A DNA stretch of 64,000 bases from Bdellovibrio sp047344985 (GTDB lineage: Bacteria; Bdellovibrionota; Bdellovibrionia; Bdellovibrionales; Bdellovibrionaceae): contig NZ_CP178861.1 of assembly GCF_047344985.1 (NCBI RefSeq), positions 1,426,001 to 1,490,000 of the forward strand. The letters are read 5' to 3'. The position numbers and the translations under genes are program-made. This document shows, in pieces, positions 17,567-26,904 of the stretch; the stretch's first letter is position 1, and each line of letters starts with the position of its first letter. The notes below the pieces were generated by a model. That model did no database searches and was not told the DNA's origin. It saw nothing but the letters and a program-made list of their open reading frames with translations.

Positions 17567-20500
17567 ATGAAGCACGTGATCTTAAGTTTAAGTGTCCTTT
17601 TGTTTTTTCCGTTTATTGCAAATTCGAAAGAACAAATCAAAGATTTCAATGGAGTAATTCCTGAACCGATCAACAAAGTCGATGAACCTCTTTCTCAGTT
17701 GAGAATTAAATTTCCGTCGACCATTGATAAAAGTAAAAACGGTGAAAAAGAAATTTTCAAAGTGACTTGCTCTCCCGTCATGGAAGGCTATTCAAGCTGG
17801 GCGGACAACGACACGATGTGGACTTATAACTTTAAGGCTTCCGACGACGAAGACTCTACAGGAGAAACGGCGGGCGGCACGAAATGTGATATCGTCCAGC
17901 TTTACGACGTCACCGCCAACAGTGGAACTGTTTGGAAAGCCGGAACGATTCATTATTCAGTGACTGTCAGTGGTCCAAACGTTAAAGAAGTTTATGCCGC
18001 GCGAGGATTCCAAGGAACGCTTCGTGAAAAAGAAGCGGTGATACTTCTGGTTTTTGACGGTCCCGTGGATCGAACGAAATTTTTTGCAGAACAAAATGGA
18101 TATTTAAACTATTTAAGCTCTAATGCTCCTAGTGAGAAGATCCCCCTGGTTCCAGTACCTCCCGATCAGGTTGAAAAGATATTTTCTTACTTTAGCAGTT
18201 ACCGCTATATGGGCATCGAGTTTAAAGCCAAAAATTGGATCTTGGCGACCGTTCATCAGAGTCTCATCCCGGGGGCTCAAGTCGGTTTGACGGTTGAAAA
18301 TCAGGCCAGCAGTGAAAACAGCGATGTGCGTTCCGAAAAGAAGTTCACTAGAGAATTCTCCGTTCGCAGTGAATTTCAAGCAAAGATCCAATGTGCAAAC
18401 CCGAGTGCTAAAAATGCCACTTGTTTGCCAAAATCTCCGATCACGGTCGCCATGAACGGTCATGCGAAATGGCTCGACGTCAAAGAATCGTACATCGAAT
18501 ATGTTCCCTATAAATCAAAAGACGGAAAGTTAGTGCGAAGTTATCCTGAATTAAGTCAAGAAGTGGGGCTCTGGGACAGCATCTGGGATATTTTGGCCGA
18601 ATACTTTCCGTTTCTCGCAAAATACAGCGACACCATCGTGGACTCCGTTGTTTTCAACGTGAATATTGAACCTGAAACTCAGGCCAAGGTTGTGCTGCCT
18701 CAAGGTCTTAAAGATATCGACAATCGACGTCTTTCAAATGCCATTGCCGAATTTCATATCCGCATTGGAACTATGAGTGAAGTGATTCATGTTCCTCAGG
18801 CAGTTTCGTTCTTTGAGAAAAACGTACCGAATGTCTATTTGCCTGTAGGTATTGTGAATTTAAACCAAAAAATCTCTATTCGTAAAACAGGCAAGGACGC
18901 GAAACTGTGGGAGCCGATTCAGGACGTTTCGGAGATGATCCGAATTATCCGCGCTTACGAAACTCGCGGTGCTTATGGATCAACACCGAATTACGTCAGC
19001 CCCATGGAGACGTTGGGTGTCGCGAATACAGTTGTAAATCAACAGCTCTCTGGTGAAAAAAATCGTCCTCTCTATTTACAATTTCCTTTTGCCGAATCTG
19101 GTAAAGTTCCGCAAAGTGGTTTTTATCCGATTGAAATTTCAAGCCCGACGTTTGAGGCTGGCCATTCGGATTCTGAAGAAGACCGCTACTACAATCCAAA
19201 ATACGTTCTTGCCCAAGTCACGGATCTTGCCGTTCATCTAAAAAAAGGAACAACGAGTAATCTTGTTTGGGTGACAAGACTTTCTAACGCGGAACCCGTT
19301 GCCGAAGCTGACGTTGAAATTTACAACTGTCTTGGTGAAAAGGTGAAAACTCTTAAAACAGACAGCTCAGGCCTTGTGAGTTTCGTCAAAGAGGAATGGG
19401 CTGCAAATTGCAACTCTCCTGAATCTATTTACTCACCTTATTTGGAAAAAGACGGCTTCTATGTTGTAGCAAAAATCGCTGACGACATCACTCTTTCCCA
19501 TTCTTCATGGACCAGTCCCAACACCTATGCATTGGCAGCCCCGGGAATCGATTGGTACTACAGTGACATCACTGAAAACCAACCGCACTTTCATAGCGTG
19601 ATCGGTGTGAACTTAGTAAAACCGGGTCAAGAAGTTCCTATTGAACTTATCGCCAAAATTCCTCAAGCAAAAGGCTTTAGTGAGGTCGCCGAAAGTCAGC
19701 TTCCCACGCTGGCGCGAATTTCAAGTGCAGAAGAAAGAGATGTTTATTATGAACTTCCTCTAACTTGGAAAAATGGTGTGGCGAATATTGTTTGGAGTGT
19801 TCCAAATGATTCTTCGGTCAAACTTGGCCGCTACTACGTAAAACTTCTTGGTAATAATGCGGAAGACGTGAGTCTAGCTTCGGGTGATATTGAAGTTGCC
19901 GAGTTTAAAATCCCGTTGATGTCGGGCATTATGTCTTTCCCAACGCAAGCTTTGGTTAAGCCGGATGCCATTCCCGTAAACTCTGTCATTCGCTATGCCA
20001 ACGGTGTCGGCGCAAAAAATCTGGCTTCCGACATTTCCTACTATTTCGAATCGACTTCGATTGTAAATAAGAACCTTAACGAATTCACTTTCGGAAATGG
20101 TCCCGTTAAGTTAAGCGAAGATGAAAGTAGTGGAGATGCAGATCCATTACCTACTTACAGTCGCCCGGCCACTATTCCGAATCTAAAAACCGGGGATGAT
20201 GGTTCTTTGACGAAAGATATCGCTAAAGAAACTCTTAGTGATGGACGCTCTATCGCCGAAGTTTTAAAAACAGTGGATCGCCCAAAAAAACTTGTGGTTC
20301 GTGTGCGCTACAAAGACCAAATGGGCGAATATCAAACTCTTTCCCAGGCTAAAGAAATCTTTAACTCTCAAGAGTACGTCGGAACACACCTGATTTCCGG
20401 TGGTCGCAGCGAGGCACGTCTTCGTGCGGCGGTGATGGATGTAAATCAAAAAAACATCACAGATCTTAAAAATCTTGATTTTAAGATCCTCCGTGTAGAA

Positions 20501-23485
20501 ACCAAAGTGATCGGTGAAGAACTCTATGGCGGATTGATTAAAAATACTCTTGAGCGAGAATTAAAATCTGTTCGTTGGACGAATTCATGCACAATGCAAA
20601 AACAAGTGGCCTCTTGCCGAATGGGTTCTTTGAAAGCGGGGAACTATGCTTTTGAAGTCAAAACAAAAACATCACAGCAAGTAGCTCATGTGTTCTTTAA
20701 AATCGGCAGCGACGGAAAAGTTTACGGCGCTGGTGATTATTATAACTTCGGCGATGGAGAAGCGAACAAACAGCTTCCTCTGGCATTGAACAAAAAACAA
20801 TACAAAGACGGCGACCGTGCGGTTGTCAGCTTCTCTAGTCCATTTAAAACTTGCCGCGCTCTTGTCACAACCGAACGCAGTGACGTGATGGAAGCGGCTG
20901 TCGTTGCAAACGCATGCGAAAAAGGTCGTGTCGAAGTTCCAGTCAAAGCGATTCAAGCTCCGAATACGTTCTTGTCGGTGTACGTGATCACCGGAAGAGC
21001 ACAAGCAACGGCCTTAAAACCGGGAGAAATGGATTTAGGTCGTCCCACGTATCGTCTTGGTTTTGCCAATATGAAAGTCAACTGGAGTCATTTCCAATCC
21101 AAAGTGACGGTAAAGTTGAACAAAGAAAAATATGAACCAGGTGAAGCTGTTGACGGCCAAGTGGTAGTGAAGGCGCAAGAAGGATCTTTAGGAAATGGCA
21201 CAGTGACTCTTGTTGCGATTGAAGAAAAGATTTTAGAACTCAAGGCCAACGATACTTACAAAATTCTGGATGCTTTGATGCAGCTTCGCGGTCACGGCGT
21301 TGAAACAGTGACGCCGCTTGAAAAAATCGAGACGGTGACATCAAATGAAAACGCCGATATTCCAAGTGAAAATTCTCGTAAAGGTGGCGATGAAGGTGGT
21401 GACGGAAGTGCCAAGGCTGATTTCAAAAGAAGATTGTTTAACGCACTTGTCGCTTTCCAACCAGGAATTCCCGTTGTCAATGGTGTCGCCAAGTTCTCAT
21501 TTGCAACGAATGACAGCCTCACGCGCTTTAAAGTTTTCGCGATTGCCACGGATTCTTCACAAAAATTTGGAACGGGCGAAGCAACATATTTAACTGAAAA
21601 AGACACGCAAGCTTATTCCAATATTCCGTCTGTAGCCCATCACGGTGACACATATCCCGTAAAAATCACTGTGCAAAACAACGGTGCCAAAGCAGTTAAA
21701 TACAAGACAGAAGTGGAAGTGATTGTTAAGGACAGCAACGGCAAAGAGATCGCCCGTAAGACACTCACGAAACAAACCGAGATCAAGCCTTCCGCTTCAG
21801 AGACTGTGGACGTCGGTGACATCGCGATTTCTGAGGATGCAGGTCGCATCGAATACGTGGTGAACGTTTACGATGAAAACGGAAACCTCGTGGACAGCAT
21901 GGAGCCGGAGGCTCAAGTGATTTTGCCATCCGTCCCTCTTGCGATACATAATTCTTTTATCGTGCAAATGGACAATGACAGTTTCATCCAAGAACTTCAC
22001 AAAGAAGCCACAGCTCTTCCGCAAAAAGGCGAGATCCGACTTTCTTTGTCGAGCAGTCTTGTGAACGGCGCTCTTAAACAAATTCAAGAACGTGTCTCGC
22101 AAGATATTTTTGCAGATTTCTTTATCGAGTCTCAATTCTATAAAGCCTTGCTGAATAGTTCCGAGGCAAAACCCGAAGAACTCAAAAAAGTTCTGAACAT
22201 GTTACTTGGCTATACGGACTTAAATGGTTTTGTAAAATATTATCCGCAAGCCCGTCGCGGAAGTGTGTGGCTGACGGCGAATATTCTCAATGCTCTTCAA
22301 GAAGAACCATGGGCTTTAAAATATGTTCCAACGGCTTTAAGCGAAAAACTCAAAGGAGCTGTTTCCCAAGTTCTTACAAAATCCGTAGACCCCGTGTACG
22401 TCGGTAAAGAGCCTCTGGATTGGGTGCGTGCGCAGTCTGTGATGGGCAGAAGTGCTTTCGCCTTTAAAGATCAGAACCTTCAAGCTTCTGCAAAAGCCGT
22501 GAGTGTGACGATCGCAACAGAGCTTCAACGAAATCCTGCGGTCTATGGCCCAACGGTTGATAAGTGGACAAACAGTGATCTAGTGAACGTGTGGCTCTTG
22601 CAGGTTTTTGGCACACCAGAGATGGCATTAAGTTCACCATTCTACATTCAACTGATGGGACCCTCGCGTTTGATTTACACAGGAAATACGGCGCAATTAA
22701 AAGGCGCTCCTAGCTACGGTTGGTTCTATTCGGATGAAACCACAGAGACCGCCAACCTTTTGTTGGGACATGCGCGTTTGCACGGAGATAGCAACGCAGC
22801 AAGAAGTCTTTCTGTCGGGCTTGTTAATCTGAACACGAATGCTTGGTATAACACATCAACCATGATGTCGGTCGCGCAAGGTCTTAAAGTGTTTGCTAAG
22901 ACCTATGAGGCAGAAACGGTGACAGGCTCCTCGGTGATTTCAATTCCTGAACAGCAAGCACATGGTTCCGTGGATTGGAGTCGCACAAGCGGAGTCGAGA
23001 TGAAAACTCCATGGACTCAAACAAAAGCCACAGTGCAAATCACTCACGCCGGGGAGGGAAAACCGTGGGTTGGTATTCAAGGCTTGACTGCGGTGCCATT
23101 GACGGCTCCGCGCGGTCAGGGACTTTCAATCGAAAAGGAAATCCATAACATCACAAGAGACTCTGGCTATCAAGCGGGTGACGTGATCGAAGTGACTTTA
23201 AAAATTCACTCTAGCGGTCATGTGAACAATATAGCGATGCTAGACCCTATTCCCGCCGGAAGTAATATTTTAAGTGAAGCTTATGGTTACTACAGCTCGG
23301 GCCAAAAAAGTTATTCGGGATATAAGTTCTATTTCGAACAGCTGTCTTCAGGTAGCACAACCGTGAAGTATCAATATCAGCTCAACAATCCGGGCACGTT
23401 CAAACTTCCACCAACACGCGCAGAAGGTCTCTACACGCCAAGTATTTTTGGTGAAACGCCGAATGCGGCTATGACCGTGAAATAG
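17567..23485 (+). CDS. Bacterial alpha-2-macroglobulin, thioester-less
   Basis: 1972 residues, secreted. The signal peptide (VILSLSVLLFFPFIANS) has no lipobox cysteine. Tandem MG-type beta domains fill the N-terminal two thirds; a Gly/Asp/Glu-rich loop near residues 1263-1286 lies where a bait-like insertion occurs; the helical TED-like region follows (about residues 1500-1750), then a C-terminal MG10-like domain. No CxEQ thioester motif is present: the equivalent helix start reads QERVSQDIFADFF. So covalent trapping of a protease is not expected, unlike E. coli YfhM. Family knowledge: bacterial A2Ms protect the periplasm from proteases and travel with PBP1C. Start has GCGAGGAAACT as Shine-Dalgarno. 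It heads an operon with a TIGR02147 regulator and two secreted proteins. Confidence 0.9.
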   Translation: MKHVILSLSVLLFFPFIANSKEQIKDFNGVIPEPINKVDEPLSQLRIKFPSTIDKSKNGEKEIFKVTCSPVMEGYSSWADNDTMWTYNFKASDDEDSTGETAGGTKCDIVQLYDVTANSGTVWKAGTIHYSVTVSGPNVKEVYAARGFQGTLREKEAVILLVFDGPVDRTKFFAEQNGYLNYLSSNAPSEKIPLVPVPPDQVEKIFSYFSSYRYMGIEFKAKNWILATVHQSLIPGAQVGLTVENQASSENSDVRSEKKFTREFSVRSEFQAKIQCANPSAKNATCLPKSPITVAMNGHAKWLDVKESYIEYVPYKSKDGKLVRSYPELSQEVGLWDSIWDILAEYFPFLAKYSDTIVDSVVFNVNIEPETQAKVVLPQGLKDIDNRRLSNAIAEFHIRIGTMSEVIHVPQAVSFFEKNVPNVYLPVGIVNLNQKISIRKTGKDAKLWEPIQDVSEMIRIIRAYETRGAYGSTPNYVSPMETLGVANTVVNQQLSGEKNRPLYLQFPFAESGKVPQSGFYPIEISSPTFEAGHSDSEEDRYYNPKYVLAQVTDLAVHLKKGTTSNLVWVTRLSNAEPVAEADVEIYNCLGEKVKTLKTDSSGLVSFVKEEWAANCNSPESIYSPYLEKDGFYVVAKIADDITLSHSSWTSPNTYALAAPGIDWYYSDITENQPHFHSVIGVNLVKPGQEVPIELIAKIPQAKGFSEVAESQLPTLARISSAEERDVYYELPLTWKNGVANIVWSVPNDSSVKLGRYYVKLLGNNAEDVSLASGDIEVAEFKIPLMSGIMSFPTQALVKPDAIPVNSVIRYANGVGAKNLASDISYYFESTSIVNKNLNEFTFGNGPVKLSEDESSGDADPLPTYSRPATIPNLKTGDDGSLTKDIAKETLSDGRSIAEVLKTVDRPKKLVVRVRYKDQMGEYQTLSQAKEIFNSQEYVGTHLISGGRSEARLRAAVMDVNQKNITDLKNLDFKILRVETKVIGEELYGGLIKNTLERELKSVRWTNSCTMQKQVASCRMGSLKAGNYAFEVKTKTSQQVAHVFFKIGSDGKVYGAGDYYNFGDGEANKQLPLALNKKQYKDGDRAVVSFSSPFKTCRALVTTERSDVMEAAVVANACEKGRVEVPVKAIQAPNTFLSVYVITGRAQATALKPGEMDLGRPTYRLGFANMKVNWSHFQSKVTVKLNKEKYEPGEAVDGQVVVKAQEGSLGNGTVTLVAIEEKILELKANDTYKILDALMQLRGHGVETVTPLEKIETVTSNENADIPSENSRKGGDEGGDGSAKADFKRRLFNALVAFQPGIPVVNGVAKFSFATNDSLTRFKVFAIATDSSQKFGTGEATYLTEKDTQAYSNIPSVAHHGDTYPVKITVQNNGAKAVKYKTEVEVIVKDSNGKEIARKTLTKQTEIKPSASETVDVGDIAISEDAGRIEYVVNVYDENGNLVDSMEPEAQVILPSVPLAIHNSFIVQMDNDSFIQELHKEATALPQKGEIRLSLSSSLVNGALKQIQERVSQDIFADFFIESQFYKALLNSSEAKPEELKKVLNMLLGYTDLNGFVKYYPQARRGSVWLTANILNALQEEPWALKYVPTALSEKLKGAVSQVLTKSVDPVYVGKEPLDWVRAQSVMGRSAFAFKDQNLQASAKAVSVTIATELQRNPAVYGPTVDKWTNSDLVNVWLLQVFGTPEMALSSPFYIQLMGPSRLIYTGNTAQLKGAPSYGWFYSDETTETANLLLGHARLHGDSNAARSLSVGLVNLNTNAWYNTSTMMSVAQGLKVFAKTYEAETVTGSSVISIPEQQAHGSVDWSRTSGVEMKTPWTQTKATVQITHAGEGKPWVGIQGLTAVPLTAPRGQGLSIEKEIHNITRDSGYQAGDVIEVTLKIHSSGHVNNIAMLDPIPAGSNILSEAYGYYSSGQKSYSGYKFYFEQLSSGSTTVKYQYQLNNPGTFKLPPTRAEGLYTPSIFGETPNAAMTVK

Positions 23486-23493
23486 GTGAAGGC

Positions 23494-24240
23494 ATGTTGA
23501 TTGAGCACATGAAACGCACCTTTGCTGAACGCTGCCGGAAGAATTCTTCCTATTCCCTGCGAGCTTTTTCCCGCTCGCTGGGAATGGATTCTTCCACGGT
23601 GTCAGCGATTCTTAAAGGCAAGCGTCCGCTCACAATCAAAACGGCGCAAAAAATCGTCGAGGGTTTAAATATCACAAACCCCGTTGAAGCCCAGGCTTTA
23701 ATTATGAGCACCTTCGTGAAAGAAGAAAATGAAGCTGTTCCTAATTACAGTGAGCTTGCAATGGAAAGTGCCGAAGCGATTTCATCTTGGCAACATTTTG
23801 CAATTTTAGCGTTGCTTGAGATTAAAGATTTCAAAGGGCAAGAACGAAATATTTCAGAGCGATTAAATATTCCCTTTGGAATCGTTTCAGAGTGTTTGGT
23901 CCGTTTAGAAAAGTTGGGTTTGATCGAAAATAAAAACGGTCTTTGGCAGCTCACGGGAAAAAACATGGCAACGCCATCGCAAATTCCCTCTGCGGCTTTA
24001 AGAGAAGGGCATCGACAATACATCTCAAAGGCTCTGCACTCTTTAGAAGCCGACCCTGTGGAGGCCCGAGATATCAGTGGTATCACCATGGCGATTTCCA
24101 AAATGCGTTTGCCGGAAGCCAAGGTGATGATCCAAGATTTTCGCCGTCGCTTGTCTACGTACTTAGAAGACGGAAAAAGAGACGCCGTCTATCGCTTGAA
24201 CATTCAACTTTTTCCTCTTTCACAGGAGAAAAAATCATGA
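23494..24240 (+). CDS. TIGR02147 family regulator-like protein (second copy)
   Basis: 248 residues. N-terminal helix-turn-helix, SLRAFSRSLGMDSSTVSAILKGKRPLTIKTAQKI near residue 22, then a helical C-terminal region with a winged-helix-like segment (ERLNIPFGIVSECLVRLEKLGLI). This is the same architecture as the protein at 13527 but clearly divergent. It begins eight bases after the A2M stop and its stop overlaps the next start (ATGA), so it is in the A2M operon and may control it. DNA target unknown; the ORF could also start at ATG 23509. Confidence 0.75.
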   Translation: MLIEHMKRTFAERCRKNSSYSLRAFSRSLGMDSSTVSAILKGKRPLTIKTAQKIVEGLNITNPVEAQALIMSTFVKEENEAVPNYSELAMESAEAISSWQHFAILALLEIKDFKGQERNISERLNIPFGIVSECLVRLEKLGLIENKNGLWQLTGKNMATPSQIPSAALREGHRQYISKALHSLEADPVEARDISGITMAISKMRLPEAKVMIQDFRRRLSTYLEDGKRDAVYRLNIQLFPLSQEKKS

Positions 24241-25082
24241 GGTTTTGGTTCATCGTCATCATGACCTTTCTAAGCTCCGCCGCCCACGCCGTTGCTGCAG
24301 GATGGGACCACGGAAATGCCGGGGACACCGTCGCCTCAGAATTTATTCTCAGCGGACGAGATGTTTTACAAAGGCTTGAGCTGCTGTTTGAAAATAACAA
24401 ACCCGTTTTTGATACCACAAACTTAAGAGCAGCCATTATGACAACGGAAGTCGTTTCTGAAGATCATGTGATGCTCGACGGATTTGAACGAGACGCCGTA
24501 AACTACTATCCGACAAAACGTCTTATTAAAGTCAATCGCTCACGCTGGACCGATCTTCGTCGATCCACAGAAACCAAAGCACGCCTGCGCCTTGTTTTGC
24601 ACGAATATCTTTGGATCAGCGGAGTCGATGATACAAACTTTGTTCACTCCGAACATTTAATTGAGTTGCTCAACATAAGTAACTACAGCCCCAGCATTTG
24701 GTGGAATCCGGTGAACCCTGCAAACTACGTCAAAGCGCAACTCAGTTTCGCGCCCGAGGGCTGCACAATTCAGCCGGGAAAACTGGATGTCAAACTTTCA
24801 GCAGAAACTTTAGTGATGGAATCTACGGGAGACTGCAAAGACTCTTACCGAGAAGTGCAAATCGTTAAACAGACGGGCGTGACACCGCCATCAAGCAATG
24901 CCCGCGGTCTTTTTCATAAATACGAAATCACGGTTTTTGACAAAACGAAAACCGTAAAAGGCGAAATGATATTTGAACCTGAATGGGGAGCCTGTCTGCT
25001 TCCCGAAAAAGGGGTCTGCCAAGTCTCTGGAAAGATGACGATCGGCGGAGTGGAACTTGTTTTTTGGTTTTTAAGAAATTAA
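24237..25082 (+). CDS. Secreted protein of unknown function (A2M operon)
   Basis: 281 residues with a signal peptide (RFWFIVIMTFLSSAAHAVAA, cleavage near Ala19). An ATGA overlap with the upstream regulator fixes the start at 24237. The mature protein has an alpha-helical first half with LVLHEYLWISGVDD near residue 120, reminiscent of a HExxW-like motif (HEYLW) but without the second His of a zinc site, and a beta-rich C-terminal half with four conserved-looking cysteines. I do not recognise the family. Its operon position suggests an envelope job linked to A2M or PBP1C. Confidence 0.65.
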   Translation: MRFWFIVIMTFLSSAAHAVAAGWDHGNAGDTVASEFILSGRDVLQRLELLFENNKPVFDTTNLRAAIMTTEVVSEDHVMLDGFERDAVNYYPTKRLIKVNRSRWTDLRRSTETKARLRLVLHEYLWISGVDDTNFVHSEHLIELLNISNYSPSIWWNPVNPANYVKAQLSFAPEGCTIQPGKLDVKLSAETLVMESTGDCKDSYREVQIVKQTGVTPPSSNARGLFHKYEITVFDKTKTVKGEMIFEPEWGACLLPEKGVCQVSGKMTIGGVELVFWFLRN

Positions 25083-25092
25083 GGAGTTTGTT

Positions 25093-25557
25093 GTGAAATA
25101 TTTTTTTCTATTAGCAAGTTTGATTTGTTCAGCAAAAGCCTTCGCGGTCTCTGAGTGCACAGGTCGCGCAAGTGATAACACCTGGGTCACAGTTCACATC
25201 AATACGACAGGAGCCACAGGAATTCCCGAAAGTGGAGAGGTGACTTTCGAAAACGAAGAAAACAAATTCGGCTATCGTTTCACCAAAGAAGAGATCACGC
25301 AGTTCTTCGAATACGACGAACCAGCCAACAATTCAGCGATTGTGGGGCTAGCCGCCTACGCAGAAAAAGAATTCCCCATTTCAATTAAGTACAACGGCCC
25401 GAACTTCGTCGACATGGATCAAAAATCCGTGATCGAAGACGGAAAAACCCAACCGATAAAAAATAACTTCCTAAGAGTCTGGAAGGGACCCGGTCACTCA
25501 GCGACAGATCAAATTCAGTTAAACGATATTGCCTGTTCTGTATGGTCCAATATTTAA
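25093..25557 (+). CDS. Small secreted protein, unknown
   Basis: 154 residues beginning with GTG 25093, with AAGGAGTTTGTT just upstream and a signal peptide (YFFLLASLICSAKAFAVS). Two cysteines in the mature part (SECTGRAS and DIACSVW) could form a disulfide tying the termini of a small beta domain. No family recognised. It closes the A2M operon, ten bases after the preceding gene, which has a similar beta-rich secreted character; together they look like periplasmic partners. Confidence 0.65.
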   Translation: MKYFFLLASLICSAKAFAVSECTGRASDNTWVTVHINTTGATGIPESGEVTFENEENKFGYRFTKEEITQFFEYDEPANNSAIVGLAAYAEKEFPISIKYNGPNFVDMDQKSVIEDGKTQPIKNNFLRVWKGPGHSATDQIQLNDIACSVWSNI

Positions 25558-25575
25558 TTTGAGGAGTGGTCAGTG

Positions 25576-25671
25576 ATGCGAGAATTGAAAATTTGCTTAC
25601 AAAGCATGCAGGAGCCATTGAAACACTGCGTTTTTAGCGTCCGTAAGCACTTTTTAGAAAAAAGAGCTTGA
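25576..25671 (+). CDS. Candidate 31-residue ORF with strong Shine-Dalgarno
   Basis: MRELKICLQSM through FLEKRA, 31 codons, basic, no membrane segment. GAGGAG at 25561-25566 is nine bases from ATG 25576 (an in-frame GTG at 25573 is an alternative). It lies directly after the A2M operon and overlaps the predicted tRNA promoter by a few bases. There is no homology evidence; the Shine-Dalgarno is the only support. Confidence 0.25.
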   Translation: MRELKICLQSMQEPLKHCVFSVRKHFLEKRA

Positions 25672-25696
25672 GTATTAGGGCACTTTTATTTACAAA
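25668..25696 (+). promoter_or_regulatory. Predicted promoter of tRNA-Leu
   Basis: TTGAGT at 25668-25673, a 17-base spacer and TACAAA at 25691-25696. The expected start is about seven bases downstream, just before the mature tRNA at 25710. Confidence 0.5.
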
Positions 25697-25709
25697 ATAT
25701 CCCTCACGC

Positions 25710-25795
25710 GCGGGTGTGGTGTAATGGTAGCCACGAGAGACTCAAAATCTCTTGGATTCACGTCCGTGGGGGTTCAAGTCCCTCCACCCGCACCA
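25710..25795 (+). tRNA. tRNA-Leu (anticodon CAA)
   Basis: Class II tRNA with a long variable arm. Acceptor GCGGGTG (25710-25716) pairs with CACCCGC (25785-25791), followed by A and an encoded CCA (25793-25795). The anticodon arm is AGAGA-CTCAAAA-TCTCT with CAA at 25743-25745, reading UUG. T arm GGGGG-TTCAAGT-CCCTC has one G-U pair. The long variable arm between the anticodon and T arms confirms a leucine identity. It stands alone, not in a cluster. Confidence 0.97.
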
Positions 25796-25796
25796 A

Positions 25797-25955
25797 TTAT
25801 TTCTTTTCCTCTTCTTTTTCTTCTTTCAAATTTTCGGACTGAGCGGGCTTATCTTTTTTTTGCTCATTGAACATCACAGGCGGTGGAACCCCCACCATAG
25901 CGAGCAGAGCAAACAAAGGCAGCAAAGTATAAAAGAGGATTTTTTTTGCTTTCAC
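25797..25955 (-). CDS. 52-residue membrane peptide, GTG start
   Basis: Minus-strand ORF of 52 codons: MKAKKILFY, a hydrophobic stretch LLPLFALLAMVGVPPPV, then a very charged tail (NEQKKDKPAQSENLKEEKEEEKK). This is a short basic N-terminus, one membrane-spanning or signal segment and an acidic/basic soluble tail, a pattern unlikely by chance. It ends two bases from the convergent tRNA-Leu. The Shine-Dalgarno is weak, and CACTT/AAGTG at 25953-25967 forms a small hairpin at the start codon. No family recognised; function unknown. Confidence 0.5.
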   Translation of the reverse strand: MKAKKILFYTLLPLFALLAMVGVPPPVMFNEQKKDKPAQSENLKEEKEEEKK

Positions 25956-26010
25956 TTCTTAAAAGTGAGGCCCCGGCGGATATTGTCAAGCTTGCGGGAC
26001 CCTGTAAGCA

Positions 26011-26904
26011 CTAAAGAGAATTTATTTTTCCACGAATCCAATCAAGATGGGGTCTGAGGTCTGTGAAAAGTGCCATACCATGGCAAGTGCGCACATTCTT
26101 TTCATCCGTCGCGCGGTTATCAACTCCCATCGATGTCACACCGATCAAAGTTAAACCTTTTTCCGTGCTAACATAAAGAGGTCCGCCAGAATCGCCTGTG
26201 CAAACACCATTGTCATATTGTTGAAGCATCCAAGTATTCTTGATTGAAACTGTGGAGCCGACCAACGCTAGATAGAAATCCTTCACCAAACGCGACACTG
26301 TCGCCGTTGTAAAGCGCAGAACACCAGCGTCTTCATTTTTCTCAGCCGTATTGCCGTAACCTGACATCACGATGGTGTCGCTGGCAACAGGCTCAAAATC
26401 CTTTGAAGGAAGCTCGCGCACTTTGTAACCCGCAGGAATGCCACCGCTGAATTTTAAAATCGCAAGATCGTAAGAGGCATTGTCCAAAGACTTCGTCCAA
26501 TAAGAATAGTCCTTATGATAAGTATCCTTCACCACAGGACGAAGAGTTCTGTTTTTTGCTTTCGCCGCACAATCAATATTATTAGTAAACGCAATCACAG
26601 ACTTTCCGCCGAAAGCCGAAATGCAATGAGCCGCCGTCAAGACTTTGTCTTTATCTATAAGTGTGCCTGTGCAGATGCTGACGTCGTCTTTATAATTGAC
26701 GTGCACAACCATCACCGTGCTCGCACTCAACTCATTCCCGGTTCCAAGAACTTCGCCGCCAACAATACCAAAAGATTTACCGTTGATTTCGCAGTTGGCT
26801 GGTTCGACTTTTAAGTCTTCACCGCCACCGCCGCCAGAAGAACATGCCGCCAGAGTAGAAAGAGAAAGAACGAGTGCGCTGGCTCTGAGGAGTTTCGACA
26901 TCAT
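26011..26904 (-). CDS. Trypsin-like serine protease (S1), predicted lipoprotein
   Basis: About 297 residues from ATG 26904, with AGGAG nine bases upstream (upstream in-frame ATGs overlap or precede the Shine-Dalgarno). Signal peptide ends in a lipobox LAACSS, then a polyglycine spacer. The chymotrypsin fold is clear: IVGGEVLG (mature N-terminus after zymogen cleavage), LTAAHC (His), NASYDLAILKF (Asp) and GVCTGDSGGPL (Ser, with Asp-195 neighbour). Even numbers of cysteines near the His and Ser fit conserved disulfides. Likely anchored at the cell surface or periplasm, where a predator could digest prey protein; that use is inference. Confidence 0.88.
   Translation of the reverse strand: MMSKLLRASALVLSLSTLAACSSGGGGGEDLKVEPANCEINGKSFGIVGGEVLGTGNELSASTVMVVHVNYKDDVSICTGTLIDKDKVLTAAHCISAFGGKSVIAFTNNIDCAAKAKNRTLRPVVKDTYHKDYSYWTKSLDNASYDLAILKFSGGIPAGYKVRELPSKDFEPVASDTIVMSGYGNTAEKNEDAGVLRFTTATVSRLVKDFYLALVGSTVSIKNTWMLQQYDNGVCTGDSGGPLYVSTEKGLTLIGVTSMGVDNRATDEKNVRTCHGMALFTDLRPHLDWIRGKINSL

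Noticed and set aside
25752..26057. Plus-strand 101-residue ORF starting in tRNA-Leu
   Set aside because: Begins inside a tRNA and is Phe/His-rich; the opposite-strand 52-residue ORF fits better.
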